Below are positions 1-8,298 of a DNA stretch of 64,000 nucleotides, piece by piece. The translations under genes were made by a program, and so were the position numbers. Under the pieces are notes generated by a model that saw only the letters and a program-made list of their open reading frames with translations, did no database searches and was not told the DNA's origin. Numbering within the stretch: position 1 is the stretch's first letter; each line of letters begins with the position of its first letter. This DNA is from an uncultured Phycisphaerae bacterium (GTDB lineage Bacteria; Planctomycetota; Phycisphaerae; UBA1845; PWPN01). The DNA lies in assembly GCA_938005315.1 (NCBI GenBank), contig CALLOB010000119.1, forward strand, positions 1-64,000, given 5' to 3'.

Positions 1-420
1 GACGATCTGCGCGGAGGCGTCGGCCATCGGCAGGCGCAGGGCGTCGCCGAGGACGAAGACCGCCCCTCGCGTGCGGCGGTCGGCGGCGCGACGCAACATG
101 CCGGCCGCGAAATCCACACCGGCGATCAGCCGGGGTGCCGGCCGGCCGGCCGCGAACGTCCGGACGACGTCTCCGGTGCCGCAGGCCACATCGAGCAGAA
201 CGTCCCCGGAGGCGACCTCCGCCAGTCGACGCATCTTCCGCCGCCAGGAGGCGTCCCGTCCAAGGCTGGCCAGGGTGTTGACCAGCTCGTAGGTGGGCGC
301 GATCGCGTCGAACATCTGCCGCACCCGCCAGGCCTTGTCCGGCTGGGCGTGCGGAGCCGCCAGTCCCGAGGCGTCCCAGATTTCCTGCCGTCCGTTGCCG
401 TCCGCAGGCAAGCGTTCCAT
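1..420 (-). CDS. UbiE/MenG-type SAM-dependent methyltransferase, N-terminal part
   Basis: This is the first 140 codons of a minus-strand gene that runs off the left edge. The ATG is at 420. The reading gives MFDAIAPTYELVN near residue 33, then LLDVACGTGDV (SAM-binding motif I) and VLGDALRLPMAD (motif II/III region). This order is typical of the ubiquinone/menaquinone C-methyltransferase family, which methylates the demethylmenaquinone ring in the quinone pathway. The MFD-IAP-YD-like block separates this family from generic methyltransferases. The C-terminal half is outside the window, so assignment to menaquinone rather than another quinone-like substrate is inferred. No partner quinone gene is visible beside it. 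Confidence 0.85.
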   Translation of the reverse strand, partial: MERLPADGNGRQEIWDASGLAAPHAQPDKAWRVRQMFDAIAPTYELVNTLASLGRDASWRRKMRRLAEVASGDVLLDVACGTGDVVRTFAAGRPAPRLIAGVDFAAGMLRRAADRRTRGAVFVLGDALRLPMADASAQIV

Positions 421-643
421 GAACGGCCATTCTACGCGGAACACGGTTCAACCGGCAGCAGGGCGTCGCCGTCGGATTGTGGAGGTTGAACCCGCGATCG
501 GGAGCAGCCCGCAGGCCGGCGACGGGCCTGGCCCGGCAGGGGGGGCGAGGCGGGTCGCAGCGGGGACCTGCTTTCATGCGACACGAGGCGGCGAGGGCCA
601 TCAGACCTCGCCGCCTCGCGCGGTGCAGGGAGATCCCGGACGA

Positions 644-883
644 TCAGGGTCGCGGTGACGGTGGTTCGCCCGCCCAGTCCGGGCTACAGGAGTCCGAACC
701 GCCGGCAGCGTCCAGGAGACTCTGGAGGAACTGGGAGGCATCCTGCAGTCCCCCGGGCGACGCCAATGCGCCCAGGCCGCTCAGTTCGCAGCCGGTCTCT
801 CCGGCCAGGAGGGCCAGCCCCAGGCCGGCCCGGAAAATCATGCCGAGGGTGCCGTGAGCTTCGCGGGAGAAGATGGTGTACAT
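644..883 (-). CDS. Small membrane/secreted protein, 79 aa
   Basis: The ATG at 883 gives a 79-residue protein. It has a short polar N-terminus, one hydrophobic stretch (residues about 14-29, rich in Gly, Ala and Leu), then a GC dipeptide (TGCELS) and a Gly/Ala/Leu-rich amphipathic tail ending in acidic and Pro residues. The longer in-frame ORF starting at 1039 has an unlikely His/Arg/Cys-rich N-terminus, so the internal ATG is preferred; an AGGGA lies about 8 bases upstream. It resembles the protein at 28760-29026 in size and layout (helix, Cys, Gly/Ala/Leu amphipathic segment). Function is unknown. The Cys is not in a canonical lipobox. Confidence 0.5.
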   Translation of the reverse strand: MYTIFSREAHGTLGMIFRAGLGLALLAGETGCELSGLGALASPGGLQDASQFLQSLLDAAGGSDSCSPDWAGEPPSPRP

Positions 884-1492
884 GTTTTTGTCCCTGGTCT
901 GATAACCGTTTCTCTTTTCCTCTTCGCACGACGCGAAGGGTCGCCAGTGACTCACGCATCTGCCGTGCCAGGCATGGAAACGCTGCGGGCCGGCCGCAAG
1001 TAACATATATAAGTCATATTTGGACCTGGGTATCCTCACCGTCGCCCGCTGTCGGGTGGGAAATGCCGGGTAAATCTCCCCGGCCGACCCCCGCCCGGCC
1101 GGGGTCTCTGCGGCCGGCCGGCGGGTCGTCCGGTCCCGCCAGCCGGCGGAACTGCCGACCTTACTGCCCGACGGGCGGACCGGCGAGGCAGGCCTGGGGT
1201 CCGGGGGGCGCGGCCCGGCGGGTCCGTGACAGTCTGGGCGGAGCTATTTGCCGCCTATACGGAATTTGCGACCTTCGGCGGGACGCGCTCCGTCGCGTCC
1301 GCGTCCGGCTCCGCAGAGAAGCGTCGGCTGCCCGCCGACGGCCTTTTTCGCGCCCGTTTTCGCGGCCCCGACGGAGCGGAGCCCTCCGTGTGCTGCCTCC
1401 CCGGGCGATGGAACTTCCCCGAGCCCGATGCGACTGCTGACGGCCGCCGCCACCGTCACGGACCCCTCCCCGGCCGGTGGGAAACGCACGAC
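884..1492. other. Intergenic region with hairpin repeats
   Basis: This is about 600 bases with no credible gene. The left part (about 1000-1020) holds an A/T-rich patch, including TATATAAG-like sequence, next to the small gene at 644-883. The right part carries the interspersed hairpin repeats listed separately (1281-1300 and 1364-1383). Long antisense readings across this region have repetitive Arg/Pro/Gly composition and no recognisable family. Confidence 0.6.
1281..1450. repeat. Interspersed hairpin repeat, locus A
   Basis: Two hairpins sit here. At 1281-1300 a perfect 7-bp stem (GGACGCG/CGCGTCC) encloses the loop CTCCGT. At 1364-1383 GGCCCCG and CGGAGCC (one mismatch) enclose ACGGAG, the reverse complement of the first loop. 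The segment that follows (about 1401-1450, containing CGATGGAACTTCCCCG and ending in TGACGGCCGCC) has a recognisable counterpart at about 5229-5274. The pair is arranged like an inverted REP/BIME-type unit. Confidence 0.75.
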
Positions 1493-1520
1493 TTGCATCG
1501 TCTGATAAGCCGGCTAAACT
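1493..1520 (+). promoter_or_regulatory. Probable sigma-70 promoter for the TPR/alpha-CTD gene
   Basis: TTGCAT (1493-1498), a 16-base spacer and TAAACT (1515-1520) lie about 97 bases before the ATG at 1617. The -10 hexamer and spacer length are identical to those of the promoter before rpsJ at 7607-7634, which supports the call. Confidence 0.55.
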
Positions 1521-1616
1521 GTGGCGTTCCGACGCGATGCGCCGGAGGCAGGCGCAGCGGGCGGCCAGTGCCGGCGGCCCGGAACGGCGCGGCGAGTTCC
1601 ACCAGGAAGAGAGAGC

Positions 1617-2576
1617 ATGGACACTGTCGGGACGTTGATCCGGGAGCGCAAGCTGGGCGAGGCTGAGCGGGTGCTTCAGCAGCAGGCGGACCAGAACTCC
1701 GCAGGCTGGCATTACGCGATGGGTCTGCTGGCCGACGCGCGGGGGGAGGCTGAGCGGGCGATCGGGCACTACGAGGCGGCCCTCCAGGCCGACGGCGGGC
1801 ATCAGGCGGCGGCTTTCAGGCTGGCTCGCGATCTGGACCTCTACGGCGAAGAGGCCCGGGCCGTGGCCTTGTACGAATCGCTGACCAGCCGTTCGCCCGC
1901 CAGCGTGAATGCCCTGCTCAACCTCGCCGCTCTCTACGAAGACCTCGGACGCTACGAGGATGCCTACAAGTGCGTGGACCGCGTGCTTCGCGAGCATCCC
2001 CAGCACCAGCGGGCCCGGGCCTTTCTCAAGGACATCGAAAGCTCGATGACCATGCATTACGACGAGGCCCAGGAGCGCTCTCAAGCCAGGCGCAGTGCGA
2101 TCCTGGACACGCCAATCTCCGACTTCGAGCTGTCGGTCCGCAGCCGGAACTGCCTGAAGAAGATGAACATCAACACCCTCGGCGACCTCCTGCGGATCAC
2201 GGAGGCGGAGCTGCTGGCCTACAAGAACTTCGGCGAGACGTCGCTGGCCGAGATCAAGGCGATGCTCAAGCAGAAGGGTCTGCGACTCGGCCAGCTCAAG
2301 GAGGAGGAAACCCGTGCCGCCCGCGCGCGCAGCCTGCCCGCGCGGCGCGGGGTCGCCGACGGTCCGCCCGAGGTGCTCAACAAGTACCTCTCCGAGATCG
2401 AGTTCTCCAGCCGCTCGCGCAAATGCCTGCAGCGGCTGAATCTGGTGACCATCGGCGACCTCATCATGAAGACCGAGGCCGAGCTTCTGGCCACCAAGAA
2501 CTTCGGGTTGACCTCCCTGAACGAAATCAAGCAGCGCCTGGCCGAGTACAACCTGACCCTGCGCAAGTCCGAGTGA
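1617..2576 (+). CDS. TPR protein with two RNA polymerase alpha-CTD-like domains
   Basis: The protein has 319 aa. The ATG at 1617 follows AGGAAGAGAG at good spacing; the in-frame upstream extension is compositionally odd and was rejected. Residues 1-140 are TPR-like helical repeats (W/Y/A/G pattern, for example NLAALYEDLGRYEDAYK). Residues about 170-226 and 258-316 are two copies of the RNA polymerase alpha C-terminal fold (CLKK-NINTLGDL and KNFG-TSL-EIK). In domain 1 the positions equivalent to E. coli R265 and N268, which contact UP-element DNA, are R175 and N178. In domain 2 the Arg is kept (R266) but the Asn is Lys (K269). There is no alpha N-terminal domain, so it cannot replace RpoA, which is encoded at 22371. 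A role as a DNA- or activator-binding transcription accessory protein is inferred. Confidence 0.85.
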   Translation: MDTVGTLIRERKLGEAERVLQQQADQNSAGWHYAMGLLADARGEAERAIGHYEAALQADGGHQAAAFRLARDLDLYGEEARAVALYESLTSRSPASVNALLNLAALYEDLGRYEDAYKCVDRVLREHPQHQRARAFLKDIESSMTMHYDEAQERSQARRSAILDTPISDFELSVRSRNCLKKMNINTLGDLLRITEAELLAYKNFGETSLAEIKAMLKQKGLRLGQLKEEETRAARARSLPARRGVADGPPEVLNKYLSEIEFSSRSRKCLQRLNLVTIGDLIMKTEAELLATKNFGLTSLNEIKQRLAEYNLTLRKSE

Positions 2577-2624
2577 CCCCGGCCGGCCCGAGGGCGGCCG
2601 CCGCCTGGGCAGGAGTGCCATTCG

Positions 2625-3974
2625 GTGCCCGGACTTCACGTTTTTTCGACTCTGCAGCGGTCGTGGTCGGGAAAGTGGGGCCCGCCGCTTCCGGGACCGG
2701 CCCGTGCGCAGGGCGCGCGCCGGCTGTACCGGGCACGTCTGGCGTTCGCCTGGACGGTCCTGACGTGCGGGGCCTGCGGCAGTCAGATTGAGTCGCGATC
2801 GGACGCGTCGGCATCCGGCGGGGTCCCGAACCCTGGCCCCGCGATGGAGCGGGAGATCCGCGTCCTCCTGGCCGGGGAGGTCCGGGAGGCGGAGGTGGCC
2901 TGCGACGGCCCGGTGATGCTGATCGACCCGCTCGACGGCCGGGAACTCGGGCGTGCGGGCGGGCCGGCGATGCTCGGCATCGTGTTCCTTGAGCAACACC
3001 TGCGCTGCCCGCAGATCTCCGGGACTTTCGACGTCGCGAGTCTGGATGTCGTCTCCGAGGGGCCGGCTCTCCTGACTGTCCGCCTGGGGCAGACCTGGCG
3101 CCGGTTTCGCGGACGGTTGCGCTTCCAGCGCGGTCCCGGCGAGACCGGGACAGTGATCAACGTGGTGGATATCGAGGACTATCTGGCCGCGGTGGTCGCC
3201 TCGGAGCTGCCGGCCAGGTTTCACCCGGAGACCTTCCGGGCGCAGGCCGTCGCCGCCCGCACCTACGCGTGGTTCCAGATCCGCAGCCGGCCCGCCGGTC
3301 GTGCCTGGGACGTCTGGGCGACCGAACGGTCGCAGGTATACCTGGGCGAGGAGCGTGAGCGGCTCGTGCCGCAGGCGGTCGCGGCGGTGCGGGCCACCGA
3401 GGGGCTGGTCTGCAGCTGGGAATCCCCCGAGGGGCCGCGGATCTTCTGCAGCTACTACAGCGCGCGGTGCGGCGGCACGACCCAGGCGGTGAGCAACGTC
3501 CGAAGGGAGCCCGACCTCCCGCCTCTGGCCGGCGGTGTGGTCTGCGCGTATTGCCGAGCCAACCCCGAACCGTGGGGGCCCGTCCGGCTGTCCTGCGAGG
3601 AGGTCGCCCGGCGGCTGAAGGCCCGCTACCCGGTCGCGGCTTCGCTGGGTCCGGTGGCTTCAGTCGTTGTGGTCCGATCGACGCCCGAGGGACGCGCGGT
3701 CCGCCTGGAGATCCGGGATGCCCAGGGCCTGAAGATCGAACTGGAGGCAGAGAACTTCCGCCTGGCGGTGGAGCCCACCGGACGGGAGATCCGGAGCACC
3801 TGGTGCGATATCCGAGTCGAGGAGGGAATGGTGATCTTCGATCGCGGACTCGGTTTCGGGCACGGCGTCGGACTCTGCCAGCACGGGGCGGAAGGCCTGG
3901 CTAGGGAGGGTTGGGGGGCGGCGGCCATTCTGCGACACTATTACCCGCGGTCGTCGCTGACGAGGGCTTATTGA
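2625..3974 (+). CDS. SpoIID/LytB-domain cell-wall protein
   Basis: The protein has 449 aa. The GTG start at 2625 is preceded by AGGAG about 9 bases upstream. The N-terminus has Arg residues and a hydrophobic stretch (about 38-50, followed by Cys residues), suggesting export or membrane anchoring. The SpoIID signature begins near residue 178: VVDIEDYLAAVVASELP, then a block with QAVAARTYA. E194 of the SELP motif matches the catalytic Glu of SpoIID lytic transglycosylases, which cleave denuded glycan strands. A CGG-T motif in SARCGGTTQ and the C-terminal GFGHGVGLCQHGAEGLA block are also family hallmarks. In this non-sporulating context it probably acts in cell-wall remodelling. It ends one base before the next gene, suggesting co-transcription. 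Confidence 0.9.
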   Translation: MPGLHVFSTLQRSWSGKWGPPLPGPARAQGARRLYRARLAFAWTVLTCGACGSQIESRSDASASGGVPNPGPAMEREIRVLLAGEVREAEVACDGPVMLIDPLDGRELGRAGGPAMLGIVFLEQHLRCPQISGTFDVASLDVVSEGPALLTVRLGQTWRRFRGRLRFQRGPGETGTVINVVDIEDYLAAVVASELPARFHPETFRAQAVAARTYAWFQIRSRPAGRAWDVWATERSQVYLGEERERLVPQAVAAVRATEGLVCSWESPEGPRIFCSYYSARCGGTTQAVSNVRREPDLPPLAGGVVCAYCRANPEPWGPVRLSCEEVARRLKARYPVAASLGPVASVVVVRSTPEGRAVRLEIRDAQGLKIELEAENFRLAVEPTGREIRSTWCDIRVEEGMVIFDRGLGFGHGVGLCQHGAEGLAREGWGAAAILRHYYPRSSLTRAY

Positions 3975-3975
3975 C

Positions 3976-5037
3976 GTGACCGCGGCGCCCGGACCGACAC
4001 CGCCGCTCCCCCCCGACGACCCGCCGGCTTCCGGGCGGAGGACGGCCGCCGTGGCTCGACTGATCCTGCGGTGGGGCCTCTGCGCGGTGGCCGTGGGCTG
4101 GCTGACGCACACCATCGCCTGGTCGGACCTCAAGCGGGTCTGGATGACGGCCGATCGTCCGCTCCTGGTGCTGGGCGTGCTGGCCTTCGGCCCGGCGCCG
4201 GTGCTGATCGCGGTACGGCTCCGCTGGGTGCTGGCCGTGCATGAGATCCGACTGAGCCTCTGGGACGCGATCCGGGCGACCTTCGCCGGCAACTTCGTGA
4301 TCAACGCCCTCCCGGTGGGTACGACCGGCGGGGACGCGGTCAAGGCGTTCTACATCGCCTGCGGCACGCCCCGCAAGCACGAGGCCGTGACCTGCATCTT
4401 CCTGGACCGGGCGATCGGGGTGCTGGGGCTGCTGGTGCTGGCAGGGGCGACGTCGCTGGTCAACTGGCGCAACCCGACTTTCGCGGGGGTCGGGCGCCTG
4501 GTGGCCCTGGCGGCGGGGATGCTGCTGGCCGGCATGGGGGTCTACTTCTCCGATCGTGTTAGGCGGTTGCTGCGGCTCGAGCGGCTGCTGGTCCGGCTTC
4601 CGCTGGGGCGACACATCGAGCGGGTGGACCGGGCCGTGCTGACATTCCGGGGCCGCTGGTGGCGGCTGACGGCCTGTCTGCTGTTGAGCGTGGTGCTGCA
4701 GGTGATCTGCATCGTCTCGATTTTCCTGGCGGGCCGGGGGCTGGGCGTGGGCGGAGGTCGTGTGCTGGCCGACGGATGGGTGTACCTGGCCTACACGCCC
4801 CTGTGCCTGCTGGCCGGAGCGCTGCCGATCGGGGGGATGGAGCTGTCGTTTGTGGGTCTGTTCTACGGCGTCGCGGGGCTGGGAACCGAGGCCGCCGCGG
4901 TTTCCCTGTCGCTTTTCAGCCGGATCATCCAGATGGTCTGGAGCCTTCCGGGCGGTCTGGTGGTGCTGCAGGGCGGCCTTGGCGCGGCGAAACAGTCCGG
5001 AGTGCAATCCGAGGATTCACCGACGGCAGAAGCCTGA
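3976..5037 (+). CDS. Lysylphosphatidylglycerol synthase TM-region-like (YbhN/AglD) membrane protein
   Basis: The protein has 353 aa and starts with GTG one base after the SpoIID-like stop. About eight hydrophobic segments are visible. The family signature LPVGTTGGDAVKAFY lies at residues 112-126, and GGMELSFVGLFYG near the C-terminus is also typical. This family (UPF0104, the flippase-like part of MprF) is associated with lipid or glycolipid transfer across the membrane. No catalytic aminoacyl-transferase domain follows, so it is not a full MprF. The tight link to a cell-wall enzyme suggests an envelope role, but the substrate is unknown. A Pro-rich cytoplasmic N-terminus precedes the first helix. 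Confidence 0.85.
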   Translation: MTAAPGPTPPLPPDDPPASGRRTAAVARLILRWGLCAVAVGWLTHTIAWSDLKRVWMTADRPLLVLGVLAFGPAPVLIAVRLRWVLAVHEIRLSLWDAIRATFAGNFVINALPVGTTGGDAVKAFYIACGTPRKHEAVTCIFLDRAIGVLGLLVLAGATSLVNWRNPTFAGVGRLVALAAGMLLAGMGVYFSDRVRRLLRLERLLVRLPLGRHIERVDRAVLTFRGRWWRLTACLLLSVVLQVICIVSIFLAGRGLGVGGGRVLADGWVYLAYTPLCLLAGALPIGGMELSFVGLFYGVAGLGTEAAAVSLSLFSRIIQMVWSLPGGLVVLQGGLGAAKQSGVQSEDSPTAEA

Positions 5038-5107
5038 CCGGCCGCGTGGGGTGCGCGACCGCCTGGCTCCGGCGATCGGTGCCCCCGCCCGAGCGGGCGT
5101 TCCCGGA

Positions 5108-5275
5108 GGAATGCGCTCCGTCGCATGCCGGATGACCGGCTCGATCGCGTCCGGATTTGCGGCCCCGACGGAGCGGGGCCCTCCGAAAGCTCTGCGGTCC
5201 CGACGGAGCGGGGCCCTCCATGCGGCCCGCAGGGCGAAGGAAACTCTCCGGGGCTGAGGCGATTGACGGCCGCCC
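5108..5275. repeat. Interspersed hairpin repeat, locus B
   Basis: Three hairpins occur here. GGAATGCG-CTCCGT-CGCATGCC is at 5108-5129 (one mismatch). GGCCCCG-ACGGAG-CGGGGCC is at 5161-5180 (perfect). GGTCCCG-ACGGAG-CGGGGCC is at 5196-5215 (one wobble). The last two belong to a direct repeat of about 25 bases with a 35-base period. The downstream part (about 5229-5274, ending TGACGGCCGCC) matches the tail of locus A. The whole locus fills the gap before fusA. Confidence 0.8.
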
Positions 5276-5411
5276 GACTCGGCAGGGGCCCGTCCGGTTG
5301 TCGGGTGCTGTCATGGGCTGGTCGGCGGCCAGCATTTGCGGTATCCTGACCCGTCTTCAACCGGCCCGGCAAGGCAAAGCCCGGGCCGGCCGGCGTCCTG
5401 GGAGTCCTGAC

Positions 5412-7502
5412 GTGTCCATCGACCTTCGCCGCGTGCGCAACATCGGTATCGCCGCGCACATCGACGCCGGCAAGACCACCACGACCGAACGGATCCTGTA
5501 TTACAGCGGCCGGACGCACCGGATGGGGGAGGTGGACGAGGGTACCACGGTTACCGACTTCGACCAGGAAGAGCAGCAGCGCGGTATCACCATCTACTCG
5601 GCGGCGGTGAGCTGCACCTGGCGGGAGCACACCATCAACATCATCGACACGCCCGGGCACGTAGATTTCACCGCCGAGGTGGAGCGCTGCCTGCGGGTCC
5701 TGGATGGCGCGGTGGTCGTCTTCGACGCCAAGGAGGGCGTGGAGGCCCAGTCCGAGACGGTCTGGCATCAGGCGGACCGCTACCGCGTTCCGAGGATCTG
5801 CTTCATCAACAAGATGGATAAGGTCGGTGCGGATTTCGGCGCTGCCTTCCGGTCGATCCGCGAGGAGCTCGGGGCCAACCCGGTGGCGGTGCAGATCCCC
5901 ATCGGCTCGGAGAGTTTCTTCGAGGGGCTGATCGACCTGGTGTCGATGGTGGCGGTCTACTACCTTCCGGATGCCCAGCAGGGTCGGCGTTTCGAGGAGC
6001 GGCCCATTCCGCTGGAGCTCGAGGAGGTTGCCCGGCGGGCTCGGCGGACCCTCGAGGAGCAGGCCGCGGACCATTCCGACGAGGTGCTCGAGCTCTTTCT
6101 GGCCGATCAGCCCGTGCCGGAGGCCCTGCTGCGTGCGGCTCTGCGCAAGGCCACCATCGCGAACCTGATCCAGCCGGTGTTCTGCGGGTCGGCCCTGGCC
6201 TACATGGGTGTCCGCCGGCTCCTGGACGGGGTCGTCGATTACCTGCCCTCCCCGATCGACCTGCCGCCGATCATCGGCCGGCGGCCGGCGACCCGGGCGG
6301 GCCAGGAGCCCGAGGAGGTCCGGGTGCCCTGCGACCCGGAGGGCCCGCTGACGGCCTACGCGTTCAAGGTGGTGGCCGACAAGCCCATGGACCTGTACTT
6401 CATCCGGGTGTATTCCGGCACGCTCAAGAGCGGCTCGCGGGTCTACAACCCGGTCCGCGACCGCAAGGAGAACATCAGCAGGCTGTTTCGCGTCTTCGCC
6501 AAGCGCCGCGAGCAGATCGAGAGCGCCGTCGCCGGCGAGATCGCCGCGGTACTCGGCCCGCGGGACACGCTGACCGGGGACACGCTCTGCGATCCCCGGC
6601 ACCCGGTGCTGCTGGAGGGCATCGAGTTCCCCGAGACGGTCATCAGCATGTCGGTCGAGCCGGAATCGTCCGCCGACCGCGACAGGCTGGTCGAGGCCCT
6701 GCGGCAGCTGGCCCGGGAGAATCCGACGTTCCAGATCAGGATCAACCCGGAAACCGGCCAGACGCTGATCAGCGGCATGGGCGAGCTGCACCTGGAGGTA
6801 CTGGTCAACCGCCTGCGGCGGGACATGCACGTACCGGTGCGGGTCGGCCGCCCGCGGGTCTCGTATCGCGAGACGGTCAGCGCCGCTGCGGAGCATGAGG
6901 AGGAGTTCAAGCGCCCGATCGCCGGCAAGGCCCAGTACGCCCGGGTCCGGCTGCGGGTCGAGCCGTTCGACCCGCCGGCGGGGCATCCGCACTTCTGCTT
7001 TCTCTCGGCGGTCTCCTCCGAGAACGTGCCGCGACCGTTCATCGACGCGGTGAAGGCGGCGGTGACCGAGGCCTCGACCGGCGGCGTGCTGGCGGGCTAT
7101 CCGATGATCAACATCAAGGTGACGCTGGTCGATGCCCGGGCCCACGAGGTCGAGAGCTCCGAGGCGGCTTTCGAGGCCGCAGCCCGCATGGCCTTCGACC
7201 GGGCGGCGGAAGCGGCCCGCCCGGTGCTGATGGAACCGATCATGAAGGTGCGGATCGTGGTCCCGGAGGCCTGCTTCGGGACGGTCAGCGGCGATCTGGC
7301 CCGACGCCGGGCCGTCGTGACCGACTCGGGGCAGCGGGGCGACAGGCGGGTGATCGACGCCACCGTGCCGCTGAAGGAGATGTTCGGCTACGCCACCGAC
7401 CTGAGGAGTCTGACCGGTGGGCGGGGCACCTGGACGATGGAGCCCTCCCATTACGCCGTGGTGCCGCCGCAAATCGAGGATATAATTCTCGGTTTGAAAT
7501 GA
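5412..7502 (+). CDS. fusA: Translation elongation factor G
   Basis: The protein has 696 aa, normal for EF-G. GTG at 5412 is preceded by GGGAG at about 8 bases; the upstream in-frame extension is repeat DNA. G motifs are visible: AHIDAGKTTTTE (G1), RGITI (G2), DTPGHVDF (G3), NKMD (G4) and GSAL (G5). Domains II-V follow, including GMGELHLEV and a C-terminal MFGYATDLRS-TGGRG block. EF-G drives ribosomal translocation by GTP hydrolysis and, with RRF, recycling. The switch region reads TDFDQEEQQRGIT rather than the TDW-x5-ERGIT form common elsewhere. It lies 301 bases before rpsJ with no tuf between and no rpsL-rpsG before. Whether other EF-G paralogues exist cannot be told from this window. Confidence 0.95.
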   Translation: MSIDLRRVRNIGIAAHIDAGKTTTTERILYYSGRTHRMGEVDEGTTVTDFDQEEQQRGITIYSAAVSCTWREHTINIIDTPGHVDFTAEVERCLRVLDGAVVVFDAKEGVEAQSETVWHQADRYRVPRICFINKMDKVGADFGAAFRSIREELGANPVAVQIPIGSESFFEGLIDLVSMVAVYYLPDAQQGRRFEERPIPLELEEVARRARRTLEEQAADHSDEVLELFLADQPVPEALLRAALRKATIANLIQPVFCGSALAYMGVRRLLDGVVDYLPSPIDLPPIIGRRPATRAGQEPEEVRVPCDPEGPLTAYAFKVVADKPMDLYFIRVYSGTLKSGSRVYNPVRDRKENISRLFRVFAKRREQIESAVAGEIAAVLGPRDTLTGDTLCDPRHPVLLEGIEFPETVISMSVEPESSADRDRLVEALRQLARENPTFQIRINPETGQTLISGMGELHLEVLVNRLRRDMHVPVRVGRPRVSYRETVSAAAEHEEEFKRPIAGKAQYARVRLRVEPFDPPAGHPHFCFLSAVSSENVPRPFIDAVKAAVTEASTGGVLAGYPMINIKVTLVDARAHEVESSEAAFEAAARMAFDRAAEAARPVLMEPIMKVRIVVPEACFGTVSGDLARRRAVVTDSGQRGDRRVIDATVPLKEMFGYATDLRSLTGGRGTWTMEPSHYAVVPPQIEDIILGLK

Positions 7503-7606
7503 GGTTATGAGAATGGCGGCTCGGCCGGGGCGTTTCCGGGCGATCTTGGCGGACCGGGTTTGCGCCCCGGGGTGGTGCTGAGGTGGGATTTGCCCGAGCT
7601 TGGCCC

Positions 7607-7634
7607 TTGACACGGGCAGGGCATTGAATAAACT
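7607..7634 (+). promoter_or_regulatory. Promoter of the S10 ribosomal block
   Basis: Consensus TTGACA (7607-7612), a 16-base spacer and TAAACT (7629-7634). Transcription would start near 7641, leaving a leader of about 160 bases before rpsJ. A perfect 7-bp hairpin (GGCGGGC-GGGG-GCCCGCC, 7711-7728) lies in this leader, without a following T-run. Confidence 0.75.
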
Positions 7635-7803
7635 TACGGGTCTGCGTCAAATCCAACCGGCAGACGGGGGCTGGTCTGCTCCGTTTGGCTGGATGCGGTG
7701 AAGCAGAACCGGCGGGCGGGGGCCCGCCAAGGGCATCCGTTGCCGAAATGTGCGGCGGGCAGGGTGCAATCGGGCAGCCTGGGGCGGTCAGGCGAGGCGG
7801 AGC

Positions 7804-8112
7804 ATGCAAGGCGAGCGGATCCGGATCAGGATGGAGGCGTACGACCCGCGGGCGCTGGATGCGTCGGCGCGCGAGATCGTGGACCAGGCCAAGCGCACCA
7901 ACGCGCGGGTCTGCGGACCGGTCCCGCTGCCCACCCGGATCGAGCGGTACACGGTCTTGCGTTCCCCGCACATCGACAAGAAGTCGCGTGAGCAGTTCGA
8001 GATGCGGACGCACAAGCGGCTGATCGACATCTACGAGCCGACGGCCCGGACGGTGGAGGCCCTGAACCGGCTGGTGGTTCCGGCGGGAGTGTTTGTGAAG
8101 ATCAAGGCCTGA
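7804..8112 (+). CDS. rpsJ: 30S ribosomal protein S10
   Basis: The protein has 102 aa, standard length. Family blocks are [15 protein letters not shown] ([28 protein letters not shown], read in parts) and THKRLIDI. S10 sits in the head of the small subunit and, in other bacteria, also binds NusB in antitermination. ATG 7804 is preceded by AGGCGGAG. It is the first gene of the ribosomal block, with the promoter and leader described at 7607-7634. The 186-base gap to rplC is the widest within the first half of the block and contains a T6 run (around 8207-8212). Confidence 0.97.
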   Translation: MQGERIRIRMEAYDPRALDASAREIVDQAKRTNARVCGPVPLPTRIERYTVLRSPHIDKKSREQFEMRTHKRLIDIYEPTARTVEALNRLVVPAGVFVKIKA

Positions 8113-8298
8113 GGCGGCGCGGCCGACACTCCCCGTCCGGCGGGCGGGGGGCGGTGCGGCAGGGTGCGGCGGGAGCCTTCGCTCTCTCGTTCGACTTCAG
8201 TCCTCTTTTTTCAACATTGCGGCCGCGTGAGCCGAATCGCGCGGCACCCGGAAGTCTCGACGACCGGCCCCCGTGGGCCGCGAAGGAAGTCTATCGAC

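Noticed and set aside
1161-3224. A 687-codon minus-strand frame over the TPR/alpha-CTD gene and repeat locus A
   Set aside because: It spans an intergenic repeat region and a well-supported gene on the other strand; Arg/Pro/Gly composition.
4863-7613. A 916-codon minus-strand open frame opposite fusA
   Set aside because: It is a shadow of the G+C-rich fusA gene; the composition is His/Arg/Pro/Gly-rich with no family motif.
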